Assembly: GCA_033032865.1 (NCBI GenBank)
Contig: JAWHQI010000239.1
Span: 2,638,001-2,702,000, forward strand
Direction: 5' to 3'
Source of the DNA: Dactylorhiza incarnata
Lineage: Eukaryota; Streptophyta; Magnoliopsida; Asparagales; Orchidaceae
Length of the DNA stretch: 64,000 bases
The notes beneath the pieces were generated by a model. It was not told the origin of the DNA. It ran no database searches and saw only the letters and a program-made list of their open reading frames with translations. A program made the position numbers and the translations under genes. Each line of letters begins with the position of its first letter. Position 1 is the stretch's first letter. Below are positions 10,392-22,082 of this stretch, one piece after another.

Positions 10392-10920
10392 ATGACGTCT
10401 CTTGATCATGATCTCGCTTCTACTAGTGGGGAAAATTTTAATATAAATAAAAAAGTATTATCACCACCATTATTTGTGGGCAAAAATTATAAAGGGTGGA
10501 AAATATTATTGAAAAAGTTTGGAATATTACTATTGAAAATCCACCTAGCGTACTAACTAGAAACAAAATTGTTTAAATGCAAAATCTATAAATAGTTTAT
10601 TTGGTGCGCTAGATCAAAATATTTTCAAACTTATTTATAATTTACCTACCGCATATGAAATTTGGAGTTTTCTTGAAAGAACTTATGATTCTCCTTCTGC
10701 AGGTATGGAACAAACGCAAGACTTGGAGAACATACAAGCTTGCACAAAAGTTCAAAAAGGCTCCTCACATGATGGATCCATGGAATGCACATCAAACGGA
10801 AGGGATGATGGAAACTCCTGTTTGGATGTGGAAGACGAAGAAGAGAAAGGATCTATATGTTCAAATATTGCATCATCCACAAGCACTATAAGAAAATCAA
10901 AAATCTCTTATTGTGTGTAA
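10392..10920 (+). pseudogene. N-terminal gag remnant of Copia-E
   Basis: The reading frame starts ATG ACG TCT CTT GAT CAT and soon reaches a Copia-gag-like PPLFVGKNYKGWK block, the usual substrate-binding start of UBN2-type gag. Stops and frameshifts follow (from about 10550). Later pieces (10655-10891) are in other frames. Nonfunctional. Confidence 0.6.
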
Positions 10921-10992
10921 TTCTATTTCTACATTACAATTGCTACAAATTACAAAGCAAAAATTAAGAAATTAAAAAATGCTAATTACAAA

Positions 10993-11445
10993 TTGCGCTT
11001 AGAAAATAAAGATTTAAAGGCAAAAATTAATGAAGAATCAAATTTTGAGTTATATAGGTCTACCCATGGCTCCTTAGTTGAAAACATTACACCTTGTGTA
11101 GAATATAATGAATTAAAAGAAAAACACAAGATACTTGAAAAGGGGTTTATTTTTGTAAAAGAACAAAATGAAAGATTATGTTTAGAAAATTCATCTTTGA
11201 AAAATGATTGTGCTAAGTGTAAAGACTATAAAATTGAAATTAAAGAGATGGATGAAACATTTGAAGAATATAGAAATAACTATCAAAATCATATTGATTC
11301 AATTGTTTCCACTCTTAAAAATAGCACAATAGCTTATAATAAAGCTAGACATAATTTTAAAATGAAGAATAATGAATTAGGAACTAAAATTAACTTGCTT
11401 AAGGAAATCATAAAGAAAAATTCTCAAAACATACATTCTCAATAA
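10993..11445 (+). pseudogene. Coiled-coil gag segment of Copia-E
   Basis: A 150-residue open stretch, lysine/glutamate/asparagine-rich, with heptad-like spacing (NDCAKCKDYKIEIKEMDE). Long coiled coils occur after the gag core in SIRE-type Copia elements. No start of its own is expected; it is probably an internal piece of gag, separated by stops from 10392-10920 and from the next segment. Confidence 0.5.
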
Positions 11446-11487
11446 AAAACAAAATCCAAAAGCAAGTTGAATATGATTTCTTAAGAG

Positions 11488-11868
11488 TTGAATAAATCAA
11501 ACAATGGAAATAAAAAACTTCAAAAGATTGAAACTAAAATTCCAAAATATATTCATCATTATCATTTACAACATCAATCTTCTCCCAACATAAAATTAAA
11601 TGTTCACAAATTTCCTATGCAAAATACTTTCAATAATCATTACAATTATAATCTTAAAGATAAAGATAATCACAATGGAAATTTGATACATAAAAATAAT
11701 ATTAAACCAAGGTTTGAATGGAGACCCAAAGTTAAAGATGAAACACAAACTCCACTCAAAAGGGCTCATTCATTTCCATCTCCCAAAAAGCAAACACGAT
11801 GTATTTGGGTACCCAAAGGAACCATTCCACTTGGTCCCCTTTGGATACCTAAATCACACATTCATTAA
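11488..11868 (+). pseudogene. Gag C-terminal segment of Copia-E ending in a WVPKG motif
   Basis: A 126-residue Asn/His-rich stretch ending with CIWVPKGTIPLGPLWIPK. The WVPKG block lies just before the protease in many plant Copia polyproteins. No protease DSG motif follows. The polyprotein stops here and pol is absent. Confidence 0.5.
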
Positions 11869-14800
11869 TACCCAATCATTTGCATGAAGTAAAAATAATT
11901 GAATATGAAATATCATTAACTCTACTTCATGCTTAAATTTTTTTTCTTTTACTTTTCTTGAGCCAACATGATAAGGTCACTAAATATATATCTTGCAATA
12001 TGACTTTTCACACATTAAGCCTAAATTCATTAATAAATCAAATTAATTGAATGAAATTGAATAAAAGTCATCTCTCAAGTGACCTATCTGTCCTTTTTAT
12101 TTTTAACCTTCTAAATCCATTACCTTTAAATGTATTTTATATCATCATTATAAATTAAATGCTAAATGCTTATATGATATTATTGAGACTAATAAAATAA
12201 TTGTTAAAAAGGGATTTAAAGGAAGACTATGGGGTCTTTAGCTAAATGTATCAAATGCACAAGTGGTTGATTACTTATTTAATATCCTTATGTCATTTGA
12301 TAGCCTCTAATATGTTTAATCATAATCATGAAAATCGGAATTGAATAAGTGCAAAAATTATATGTTTTTAAACAAAAAACAAAATTAAATTTACAAAAAT
12401 TAGCAAGATTTTGACGCAAACTTCAAATGATCATAACTTTTAATCCGCTTGTCTGATTTTCGCCCATAATAACTTTTCGGAACGAGGACAAGAAGATCTA
12501 TGCAATGGAAAACCAGCTTTGCTCGTTTGAGGTCATTTGGAGCCTCAGAATTGCAAAAATTCAACTTTATTTAGAAGTTATACCAGTTTTTCTTTTTCGG
12601 CAATATTTTTTCTACGGATTTTATGTCACAGGCCCCTGTGTCCCCTTCTAATAATTCATATGCTTATAATATTTACATAACCTTGCACCTTATTAACATA
12701 AATTTTTCATTCTAGCATCATCACGTACTATAAGAAGAAATCAATGTTTATGCTAGATATACCATGTTATGCTAAAGAAAAATAAAATAATGAAAATTAA
12801 AAGTCAAGAAAATTATATATATGTTTTTGTTTAATATTCAAAAACCAAAGAGAAAATTTATAAAACCTTTCAAAAATAACCAAACAAAAAATAATTTTTT
12901 TCTCATTGTATTCATTATTCACCTTACAATCTTTCTCCTTAATATTTTGAAAAGGTTGAATATGAATTGTTTTATATATTTCACTTACAATAATTAATTA
13001 TGAGTATCAAAATTTCTATGTGATAAAATTAATGATCAAAATTATATTATGTAATATCAAAAGATCATTTAATTCAACATTACACATAACTATAAAAGAT
13101 CCTTTTAGTTCTATCATATGATTGGTGATCATGAGAATTATATGAATAAATTATGTATTGTGGTTGCATGTATCTTACTATATCTAGACCTTAGAATCAC
13201 CTTGATATCAATAACGTCAAATCAAATCATCACTTAATTCTAGGTATACAAATTGAATTTTTATTAATTTAAAAGACATGCATTATTCTTATGGCATAAT
13301 ATGAACTCATCATACTAGCATTATCAACAAATAAATATTAGCATTCATGCTAGTTATCAAATAATGCCATAATGAATCCATCTTAAAGTAGAAAAATTGA
13401 AAGATAAAATAACTATCTGACTTTAAATTGTTTTCATAGGACAAAATGCTTAGGATATCCATGATCATTCACCCACATTATGTGCCTCACAATAGCGATG
13501 GCGTGGGATTGTATGCATTAGAAGACCTAACCTCTATGTCATGTCTTGTCCTTAACCAGAGCGGTTCCAATGGGGCCTTGCGAGGCACTACGGGAAAGAG
13601 TGCTAGGTTGAGCGTTCTCTAGTGTGTGCATATGGGATTAACACCCCATCCTACAGCATATGTGCAGCTCCTCATGCCCATCCATCACTTAGTATGGGGC
13701 TAGTGTGTAGACTTATAGTTAGGGTATTATAATCTAGGACATATCTATATCATATGTTGTGCATTCACTCTTTAATATTATTCATGCATTCTTGGTTTGA
13801 TCGAACATGCTTATTTTCTGTTTTGCATATCTTACCATTTTTGAGCTCTAATGATCTTGTAAAATACAAATATATGAAAACCAAATAAAAATAAAAAAAA
13901 CCAATTTTGAACAAATAAAACATGCTTAAATAGCCTTCTAACCATTCCCAACTTCTCTGAAATTTCTACACTAAGAAGGTTTATATACATACTATATATG
14001 CCAAAGAAAAGTTTTTCAAAAAATCTCAAAAACAGTGTACTGTCTCGGCGTTAGCCTTTTTCTCTAGATCAAAATTCTGCTGTCACTAGTATATTTCAGG
14101 TATTTTTCTACTATTTTTCACAGTTCATTCTAAAATAAATGGTTTGAATATAAGACTTCACAAGAGCAAACAACTTAGTCATTTTTTGTTTAAAATGGTC
14201 AAATTGATTTTAGGCATACACTTAAAGATTATCTTCAATGTCTATTTTTTTTTTCAAATTTCCTTAACATTGTTTTATCTTGTCATGCTTTGACCTTAAT
14301 CTGACTATGTGCAATGAAATAGTCTATAGAAAATTGAGTATGATTGTCTTGCATGCCTCTATGTATGAGTAATGTTTTATGTTAATCAATGATTCATACA
14401 CTCACGACTTTGGTAATCTACATGTGCTCATAATCTTAGTCTTGCATGAATGTGTAGTGGAATCTTTTTAACACATTAAGTTGTATGTCTAAATTACCTA
14501 CACCATCTCTTAAAAATAAATTTCATGCACGCATAGAAGTGTTATTTCAATAATATTAATGTTTGCAACAACAAGTGAATTCAGAGACCTTTTGGCCCAA
14601 AACAAAAAATCTGAAATAAAATGCCAAAGATAACTCCACCAAGCACTACTCACCCTCCTGATATGTCTTAATGAGCATTGTGAGGTTGAGCACCTTGGAA
14701 AGAATTGTAAAGTGTCTTGTGCAAACATATTTATTTTTATCACTTCTATTTGAACACTTGATCACTAAAAATAAAATTTGTATACAAATGCTTATGTGAT

Positions 14801-15650
14801 CCCCCAAGAAATACTTCGGTCCCTGATAAGTCTTAATGAGCATTGTGTGGGCGAAGCACCTTGGTATTTGTACTTATGTTTTGTGCTTTGAAATTTTATT
14901 CTAAATATGATGTGTGAAAGTAATTATAAGATTACATTCTTAATGTTGTTGTTACTATTTCATTACATATGTCATGTGGTTTGATTATTTCACTTGAATA
15001 CTTTTATCAAAACACCTTATGCACACATCATTGATTTTCATAAAGCTTCTACTCATGAGAATTGGATCCTAATGCAAAATTACATAATTCTCTAAAAACT
15101 TAAGTAAAAGCACTAGATTGCAATGCATGATTTCTACAATGTTTTCTTTACTTGAAATACGAATTGGTTACATTGTAGTTATTATATTTTTGAATATGTT
15201 GATTCATACTTGACTATTTGTAATGAAAATTTTCAAATTTAAAATGCTCAAATGTGAAGAGTCTAGATATATTGTTGAAATGGTCAAACTATTACAAAAC
15301 TATAAATCTTAATAACTTTGTTTTTTCTTTCCGCATTCCAATTTGACTATGTGGTTTTTACCATGTGTTCTCATGCTTATTTCTAAAGTGTATATATTTC
15401 ACTTGTACTTGTCAAACAATATTGCATTTCTTTCAACAAGTAGAATTCTTCTTAAAAATTAATTTGAAAAGCAAGTGGTAGAATTCCTTTGGTAAATTCA
15501 TGGAATGATGTTATATCACGCTTATCATATATTTTTCTGTTGTGCTACTCTCTCCCTTAGCTTGATAGTGACTTACTTTATGTTTACACAAAACTCTTAA
15601 TTATGTCCCAACTTTTGTCTTCTTTATTCTAGTTTTGTTTCACTCCACCC
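11869..15650. other. AT-rich interior of Copia-E with no pol
   Basis: 3.8 kb without a recognisable domain on either strand. A less AT-rich island lies at 13440-13740. A 45-bp direct repeat (tcttaatgagcattgtg ... gcaccttgg) occurs at about 14660 and 14828. Short ORFs such as 13832-14029 have no motif. Confidence 0.5.
14657..14867. repeat. Pair of 45-bp direct repeats about 165 bp apart
   Basis: cctgata(t/a)gtcttaatgagc ... gcaccttgg at 14657-14696 and 14822-14863, with a few substitutions. Function unknown. Confidence 0.6.
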
Positions 15651-15659
15651 TCTTTTGCT

Positions 15660-15835
15660 AATAACTAAAGGGGGTGAATAAAATGATAAATCACAAGGAG
15701 TAGGATTCACTAGATGAAGGGGGAGAATGAATCTAGTCTATGGGTGCATAAACTAAGGGGAGCACTTAAGTAGGGGGAGCACAATTTTAAATGAGGGGGA
15801 GCACTTAAGTAGGGGAGCACAATTATAAATGAAAT
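15660..15835 (+). repeat. Serial purine tracts and gggggagcacttaag repeats
   Basis: agggggtgaa, gaagggggagaatgaat, ggggagcacttaag and gggggagcacaattt follow one another, the last two as a tandem pair. Extra purine tracts before the main PPT are common in SIRE/Maximus elements. Confidence 0.6.
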
Positions 15836-15940
15836 ATAACTCTTATTATTATCTCTATGATTACTTAGTCTAATATATCCTTCTAAAAACACATATCTTA
15901 TATATGAATATGATTTATCTCTATTGGATTTGTTATTATT

Positions 15941-15953
15941 AAAAGGGGGAGAT
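15941..15953 (+). promoter_or_regulatory. Polypurine tract of Copia-E
   Basis: aaaagggggagat directly precedes the 3' LTR start tgttgg. It primes plus-strand DNA synthesis. The arrangement gggggagattgttgg is typical for plant Copia. Confidence 0.8.
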
Positions 15954-16399
15954 TGTTGGAACATGGTTTTCCACATCCCTTTGATTTGAGAATAACAAAT
16001 GCAACTTGTATTTGATCTTGTTTTCCATTGTATTTTTAGCATGTAGGTTTGAACAGATATGACACCAGGTTGCTGCAATATTGGTTTGACACTATCCACA
16101 AGCAGAAAGATTGAAAGATGTCTAACCCCAGGTGTTAGGACTTAACACTGGGCGTTAGGGATCGACGGGATGGTCTGTCGATCGATGGGATGGTCTGCCG
16201 ATCGACGGGATGGTCTGCCAATCGACGGGATGGCTTGCCGACTGAAAAAAGAGAAAGATGTTTAACGCCAGGCGTTAGGACTTAACACTGGCGTTAACGA
16301 TCGATGATTATGGCAAGGAGCAATGTAACCGTGATTAATGGAGCAATTTAAAAATGATTTGACTCAACGCCCGACGTTAACTCTTAACGCCGGCGTTAA
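15954..16399 (+). repeat. Truncated 3' LTR of Copia-E
   Basis: It aligns with the 5' LTR up to aacgccggcgttaac (9345-9356), then breaks at about 16398, where the 167-bp-type repeat begins. Roughly two thirds of the LTR, including its TATA box, is missing. The break indicates deletion or recombination, not normal insertion. Confidence 0.75.
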
Positions 16400-16793
16400 C
16401 TTAGAGATTTAGGTGTGATCAATTTGATCACATTGAGTCAATTGAAGGTCAATTTAGGAGATTAGTTCATTTAGACCAAATTGGGGTTTTTTTGTTAATT
16501 GGCACAATTTCCCAAAATTGGTCAACACCAATGGGTCAATGTTGCCTCATTAGTATATCCTAATGGTCATAGGGGGTTTGGTGTGATCAATTTGATCCAA
16601 ATAGTCATTATGAAGCTTAATCCTCAAAATCTAGGCTTGGGTGCTAAAATAGGCTATTTGCACAACAATGTGATTTTCACTTATTCACCTTAGTTCTTAG
16701 GGACATTTTGGCCTCTTATAGCAATGTCATGACCTTATCATGACAAAATGCATCTTAGGGGTCTAGTTGTTCTGGGGATGTTACATCTAGCAT
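16400..16793. repeat. Second copy of the split AT-rich repeat
   Basis: 16405-16600 matches 510-700 and 16600-16784 matches 7160-7345. Relative to the first locus it lacks about one 167-bp unit plus the TR-GAG insertion. The chromovirus LTR starts right after it. Confidence 0.65.
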
Positions 16794-17151
16794 TGTCACA
16801 CCCCACATTTTCCCAAAATATTTTATGTATTACTAGAGTAAGGAGAAAATACGTGTCCTGACGCCACATCATGCAGGTGACAACTGCAGATGCTCAGGCA
16901 AGCACTCTTTACAAACATTTATACAAAATATAAATATTATTAAATCAAAGATAACTTTGGCTTCTTTAAAGTTGGGACCGATTCCCTCGGTCCTGTGGAA
17001 AACCTGGTCCACAAATAGAAAAAAAATACATACGCGGCGGAAAATATAGATTCATCTATCCTACACAAGCATGAAGACAAAATAGGTCATCAAGGCTAGC
17101 CCATGTCTAGATTTACTATGTATATATATATATATATACTAGCATCTTCGA

Positions 17152-17308
17152 ACGGGCTACGCCCGTTCTCTATGCATCGTTGTGGGCTTCGCCCGTAACC
17201 AAGCGGGCTTCGCCCGTAACCAAGCGGGCTTCGCCATCTTGACATTCAAGCAGCGTTCACCTGTTCTCGTTGCGGGCTTTGCCCGCCTCCTCGGCGGGCT
17301 TCGCCCGC
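17152..17308. repeat. gggcttcgcccg palindrome repeats near the Helitron 3' end
   Basis: Five or more gcgggctt(c/t)gcccg units, each a short hairpin, partly with a ~20-bp tandem unit (taaccaagcgggcttcgccc). They precede the terminal hairpin in Helitron sense. Confidence 0.7.
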
Positions 17309-17587
17309 CCCGGCAGTTATTTAAACTTTAAAATTTTAAAGTTATTTAAATTTTAATTATAATAATTTAATTATTAAAATTTTTATTTTATCACCCGCCC
17401 CGGCAGTTAGCCCCGATAGTTATTTAATATTTAAAATTTTGAAGTTATCTAAATTTTAATTATTAGAATTTAATTATTAAAAATTTTATTTTATTTAATT
17501 AATTATTAAAATAGAAATTATAAAAAAAAGAATTAAAAAAAGGAATAAAAATCTAGTGACTAAAAATTAAAACAAAACGCCGTGACC

Positions 17588-17691
17588 ACCCCCCCCCCCC
17601 TCCCCCCCCCACCCTCCCCCCCCCCCCACCTCCCCCCCCCCCCCCCCACCCTCCCCCCCCCCCCCCCCCCCCTCCCCCCCCCCCCCCCCCC
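17588..17691. repeat. C-rich simple repeat
   Basis: About 100 bases of C runs broken by single A or T. It gives meaningless proline/glycine ORFs in all frames. Assembly length here is uncertain. Confidence 0.85.
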
Positions 17692-18173
17692 GTCCTCTTC
17701 CACCGGTGCACTGTTTGCCTTAGCCATCGACGGCCAGCCCAGCCCCAACCGATGGGTTCGCCGGTAGCCGACGAACTCGCCGGGTGATGTCTGACGGACA
17801 GCAGGAAGGGCCAGCGAGGGCGGCGGCCCTGCCCGTGAGCCCTAGATCGGGTCTCACGGTCAGGGTCTCCGCCGGCGGTGGCCTTGCCGCTTGCCGCCGG
17901 ACAACCCCCGGCTGGTTCGCAGGAGGCCGGTGAACCTCCCGGTGGGCGCCGGTCAGGCCGCCGGCAGCGACAGAGAGAACGCTGGGTTTGGGCGTGGTGA
18001 AGGCGTGAGTATCGGGATTTTTGGACTTTGGCAGAACATGTTTTTGGAGGAATTGCTATTAGAAGTCTTCCCCATTTGAATCGGACAGCCAATGCTTGAA
18101 GATGCTTGATCGGACGGTCCAGATGAGATACTTGGTGTGCTTCCAAATATGCATATTGGCTTATATAATAAAG

Positions 18174-18205
<32 letters not shown>

Positions 18206-18758
18206 ATACTTAGTACGATTTCAAAATAGGTGGTACATAATAAGAAAAGTTATTCTATGCAATACTTCAGAATATTTCACATAATACAGTAAAGTACACA
18301 ATTTCCCAGAGTGCAACATCTATCTACCTCAAAAGTAGAACAAGTAATAGCAACCTGCAAGTACACTGAAAACCACAACCTTACGGGCTCCTATAACTGA
18401 AAAAAACCCACAAGGCGACGACAAGGTGGCAACATTCAAGACTGCTCCTTACCATGAAGGAAGGGAAGATCCACTACCGGGGAACAGACATCACAGCTTT
18501 ACCACTTGCTGCAGATACTGACCTGAACCTGAACCTGGGGCACTCGAAAGAAAATAATGCCTCAGCCCAAAAGGGAGCAAGAAACAGTATCAATAAGAAC
18601 GGTATTAATAACAGGAGCAATAAGGAATCATGTTTAGTAAAGTCAATGAACAAAGTTCAGACATGATAAAAAAGTAACCCGAGAAATAAGGGTATCCAAG
18701 AAGAGGCCAAACTATACTGTTGTGCTTAAATGATAAGTTAAAAGAAAGAACTGAGGTG

Positions 18759-19095
18759 GAGGTCCATTATACTCATCCACTCTCCAATATAACAACCACT
18801 GTGGTGGAGGCCTATCATATTCACCCACTCTCCAGTCTACAAAACACTGTGGTGGGGGCCTACCATATACACCCACTATCCAGTCTAAAAACTACTATGG
18901 TGGGGGCCTACCATATCCACCCACTCTCCAGTTGACAAAACTACTGTGGTGGGGGCCTACCGTATCCACCCACTCTCCAGTCTAAATAACTACTGTGGTG
19001 GGGGACTACCATATCCACCCACTCTCCAGTCGATAAACTACTGTGTTGGGGGCCTACCATATCCACCCACTCTCCAGTCGATAAACTATACCAAT
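18759..19095. repeat. 48-bp tandem repeat in chromovirus LTR, 7 copies
   Basis: Unit actgtggtgggggcctacca ... cactctccagtc, spaced about 48 bp. The 5' LTR has the same array at 63128-63415 with about 6 copies. Confidence 0.8.
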
Positions 19096-19407
19096 TTATA
19101 ACTTTACATGGTTTGGCATTTTAAAGGTGGCAAATCAGGCCAAGAAAAAAGAATCCCGAGGTAATTTTTACATTGGAATAACCAAAGAAGTACTTCCAAA
19201 CAGCTGGAAAAGTCAGTACACTAACTGAAAGAATTCACAATATTACAAGAAGAGTCGAGTGGAAATCAAGGGAATCGTTTCCACTATACGACCAAAAAGA
19301 CTCAAAAAAGAGTAAATACCTCGTCACTATGCTTAATAATCCAACCAAAAGCAAGCACTAGAGCCAAAACTGCTCTAATGGGAAGAAGAAAGAAGAAAAT
19401 GGCGGGT

Positions 19408-19705
19408 GCTCACGTCGATCGACGGGCGGTCCCGTCGATCGACGGGACGGCCCGTGGATTTGGACTTAGCGACCCGGGGAAGCATATTCCCCAGATGAAC
19501 CCACCGATCGACGGGACGGTCTCGCTGATCGACGGGAGGTCCCGTCAATCGAGCCATCAATAGACGGGATGGTCTCGTGGTCCCGTCAATCGACGGGAAT
19601 AGCCGACGATTTTAACTTAATGGAACAGGAGGGCTTTCTATCCTGCTGCTGCCATCAATCGACGGGCGGTTCCATCGATCGACGGGATCCCCCGTCGATT
19701 TTGAC
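19408..19705. repeat. GTCGATCGACGGG array in chromovirus LTR
   Basis: About ten copies of gatcgacggga(c/t)ggtc in both orientations, with the palindrome gtcgatcgac. The homologous block is 63738-63962. It is a candidate enhancer block. Similar words occur in the unrelated Copia-E LTR. Confidence 0.7.
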
Positions 19706-20298
19706 TTAAACGCTCCAGCTCCTCCGATTTAGAACCTAAAACTTCCCCCAAGCACTCCAAGAAAAACCCAGCTGCTCCAAACCCTCATAACAGGAAAAGA
19801 ATTAAAGGCAAAAGGGAAAAGAAACGTAAAACCTTAAGAGTGATAAGGATAATAATAACAATAATAGAATACTAATGATAATCATAAACATGACCTAGCT
19901 TGGTCAAAAATAGAGAAGAAGAAGATGAACATAAGAGAACAAGATTTCTTGCCTTAACCAAAAACCAAAGCCACAAACCCTCCTTCTCCGAGGAAGAACT
20001 CGACGAGAGCTCTCCGATTCCCAGCACCAGTGAGAGCTCCGACCACCGCCAAGACTGTAGATAACCTCCGATGAAACTCTAGCTTCCGACCCCCTCTACC
20101 TCTCGACGGGAGCTCGTGAAAGAAAAAAAGAAAATAGGTGGCTGGCTGCATAGGGAGAAAAAAGAAAATTTCCTAATAAAGACCACTGCGGGTTCTAGGT
20201 GGATCCCTCTCAAATTCCAAGCTATTCTATAGGTAGATTTTATAAAAGTTTATATTTACATATTCTTATAAGGATATATTTGTATATTTAATAAGATT

Positions 20299-20328
20299 AT
20301 ATATATATATATAATTTTTTATCAGAAT

Positions 20329-20365
<37 letters not shown>
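20299..20365. repeat. (TA)n simple repeat
   Basis: Runs of atatat interrupted by aattttttatcag. Located in the part of the LTR transcribed first in element sense (U3). No further claim. Confidence 0.7.
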
Positions 20366-20689
20366 TGTACAGAATTGATAAGGATTTCTTATAAAATATA
20401 TTTTATATGCTAAATAAAAATTTCATACCAGGATAAATAAAGATTTTTTATCGAACGCGACCTCGTGAACACCCGGGACAGACTACGGCGACGCACCTAC
20501 GACGGTAACGCCCTCGCTATGAAGGAATTAATCATTCGGTCTAAAATAATTATTATTAATTTTGTTTTAAATAATCTATTCGAAATTTTGGGTCGTTACA
20601 CTCACCCATCCTACCAAAGAGTTTCGGCCCGAAAATTTATCATATTAAGCACAAATGGAAAGCATAGAAGGGGAAAGCCTACCGGGTAA

Positions 20690-21145
20690 ACTCTAGACGA
20701 ACAGATGAGGATAAGACTCTCTCATCACCAACTCCAGCTCCCAAGTTGAGCCTCGAACATCCTGATTGCTCTATAGAACCTTCACCATAGGAATCGTCTT
20801 ACTTCGCAACACCCAATCTTGCTTCTCCAAGATACGAACATGATGATCCATATATGACAGATTTGTCTGCAACTCAGGCATAGGCTCCAGGACATGGCGA
20901 TCAATGAGAATACACTTCAGTAATTGGCTCACATGGAACACATCGTGAACACTAGGGAAGAAAGCAGGAAGCAACAACCTATAAGCAGAAACTCTGAGGC
21001 GCTCCATGATTTAAAAAGGTCCCACATACCTGGGATCTAGCTTATGGTTCTTCCCGAACCTCTTAACACTCGCCATCAAAGAAACCTTTAAGAACACCAT
21101 GTCCCCAACTGCGAATTCTAAATCAACCCTTCGCAGATTAGCGTA
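20690..21145 (-). pseudogene. Chromovirus integrase C-terminus with chromodomain-like tail
   Basis: On the minus strand, FAVGDMVFLKVSLMASVKRF and GKNHKLDPRYVGPF (21110-21010) are the GPY/F module of Ty3/Gypsy integrase. VFHVSQLLKC follows. The tail (DHHVRILEKQDWVLRSKTIPMVKVL, read to a stop near 20782, and continuing in frame as a WELELVMRESYPHLF-like block) matches the truncated chromodomain position of Tekay/Del elements, which directs integration to chromatin. Stops after RYVGPF and after MVKVL break the frame. Tat-B insertion at 21145/35376 cuts it from the integrase core. Confidence 0.75.
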
Positions 21146-21889
21146 TGTTGATTCTGAAATTGCACCTCCACGATCGACGCTTAAGAAAGCGAAGAAAAAG
21201 AGGAGGTCGCGGGCTATCGGGTTATTATTGATAGAGAGAGGTTAGATTAGTTAGACCGCTAGCAACGGTCGAGACCGTACTTTGCCCGTCACGGCGAAAG
21301 TCACTCATGTGACGGGCTTTCCCATGATTGAAGAAAAGTGCTTACAGCGGGTTACAAGGCAAAGCAGGAGAGAAGCCGTCCGGACAAAAGGTCGCAAGAT
21401 AGTGAACTCGAGACCGCAACTCTGACAAGCGAGCTCCTTGATTCGAGTGTGCGTGTCTTGGGAACATCGCCGCCCCTATTTATAGGCTCAGGGGCCTGCC
21501 CAAATGGGCAGGGATAAAATAACTGCCTGCCAGGATACAGGAGAATCGGGCAGGAGGTGACGGGATACAAAAGGGGAAAAAGAGTTAAGCCACGCGCATT
21601 GGCGGCTTGAGCTCGATCTTCATCAAGCCTGGGTTGAGATGAGCTGCGAATAGAGCAGAGAGGCAGCTCGGGTGGCCTACAATCTGATACAGCAGTTTGC
21701 ATTCTCGACTTGAGCCATGGTAGTCTTCAATCCTTGACGACGGCCTGGCATTGGCAGACCGCCCAGCTTATTCAGGCCAAGTTAAGAGACCCATGCATTA
21801 AGCATTAATCACAGGGATGGACGGCTACACATGTCAAACCGCCCGGTCTAGGAGAGGTGTTGTTTAGGTAGTGGTCTTCTAGGTAAACA
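21146..21889 (-). repeat. 3' LTR of Tat-B
   Basis: It starts tgttgattc and ends ...ggtaaaca. It is 744 bp and matches the Tat-C LTRs along its full length. It keeps the TATA box that the partner LTR has lost. Confidence 0.85.
21476..21485 (-). promoter_or_regulatory. TATA box in Tat-B 3' LTR
   Basis: ctatttatag (CTATAAATAG on minus), conserved at 49817-49826 in Tat-C. Confidence 0.6.
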
Positions 21890-21972
21890 TAATCCCTGCA
21901 TATTTTCAAATCTCGAGGAGATTTCAAAAATATTGAGTTCTAGCCAGAGACTGCGCCCGGTTTATTCTGACA

Positions 21973-21980
21973 TCTATAAG
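21973..21980 (+). promoter_or_regulatory. Putative TATA box of the Tat-B antisense gene
   Basis: tctataag about 105 bp before the first ATG (22083) of the plus-strand gene, followed by a CT-rich possible start region (ctctccactctgcacaattc). The same box and context occur in Tat-C at 50312-50320. Confidence 0.45.
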
Positions 21981-22082
21981 AAGCTCTGAAAGCTCTCCAC
22001 TCTGCACAATTCTTCTGAAACCACGGGGCACTACTCGCCAATTGCGGTTAGAGTTTTTTGAGCCGCCAGTCCCATAATCCTG

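Larger units (their letters stand above)
8930..16399 (+). mobile_element. Copia-like element without visible pol (Copia-E)
   Basis: The 5' LTR (to 10342), an iMet-like primer site (10345), gag remnants (10392-11868), a polypurine tract (15941-15953) and a truncated 3' LTR (15954-16399) are in order on the plus strand. No integrase, RT or RNase H is seen in 11869-15940, so the element looks like a large non-autonomous derivative. The coiled-coil gag, the serial purine tracts before the 3' LTR and the iMet site resemble SIRE/Maximus Copia elements. The left end is diverged; 8930 is estimated by alignment with the 3' LTR start. Confidence 0.65.
17139..18174 (-). mobile_element. Non-autonomous Helitron in the chromovirus LTR
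   Basis: It is absent from the other LTR (near 62560), where flanking sequence is continuous. On the minus strand it starts TCTTTATTATATAAGC at 18174, with A before it. It ends in a hairpin (aacggg cgt agcccgtt, 17151-17165 region) followed by CTAG at 17139-17142, then T. These are the Helitron hallmarks: 5' TC, 3' hairpin plus CTRR, insertion between A and T, no target duplication. It encodes no Rep/helicase. The interior has gcgggcttcgcccg repeats, a C-rich block and a GC-rich segment (17690-18120) of unknown origin, possibly captured. Confidence 0.8.
16794..20600 (-). repeat. 3' LTR of the chromovirus
   Basis: It begins tgtcacaccccac and ends gggtcgttaca (TG...CA). The stretch 16794-17135 plus 18200-20100 aligns with 62233-64000. 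Length is 3807 bp, or 2771 bp without the Helitron insertion. It carries a 48-bp tandem repeat and a GATCGACGGG array that are also in the 5' LTR. Confidence 0.85.

Noticed and set aside
17152..17308. CRISPR-like spaced palindromes
   Set aside because: Irregular spacing, eukaryotic context, explained by Helitron hairpin words.
17553..18146. Glycine- or proline-rich ORFs
   Set aside because: Produced by the C-rich simple repeat inside the Helitron.
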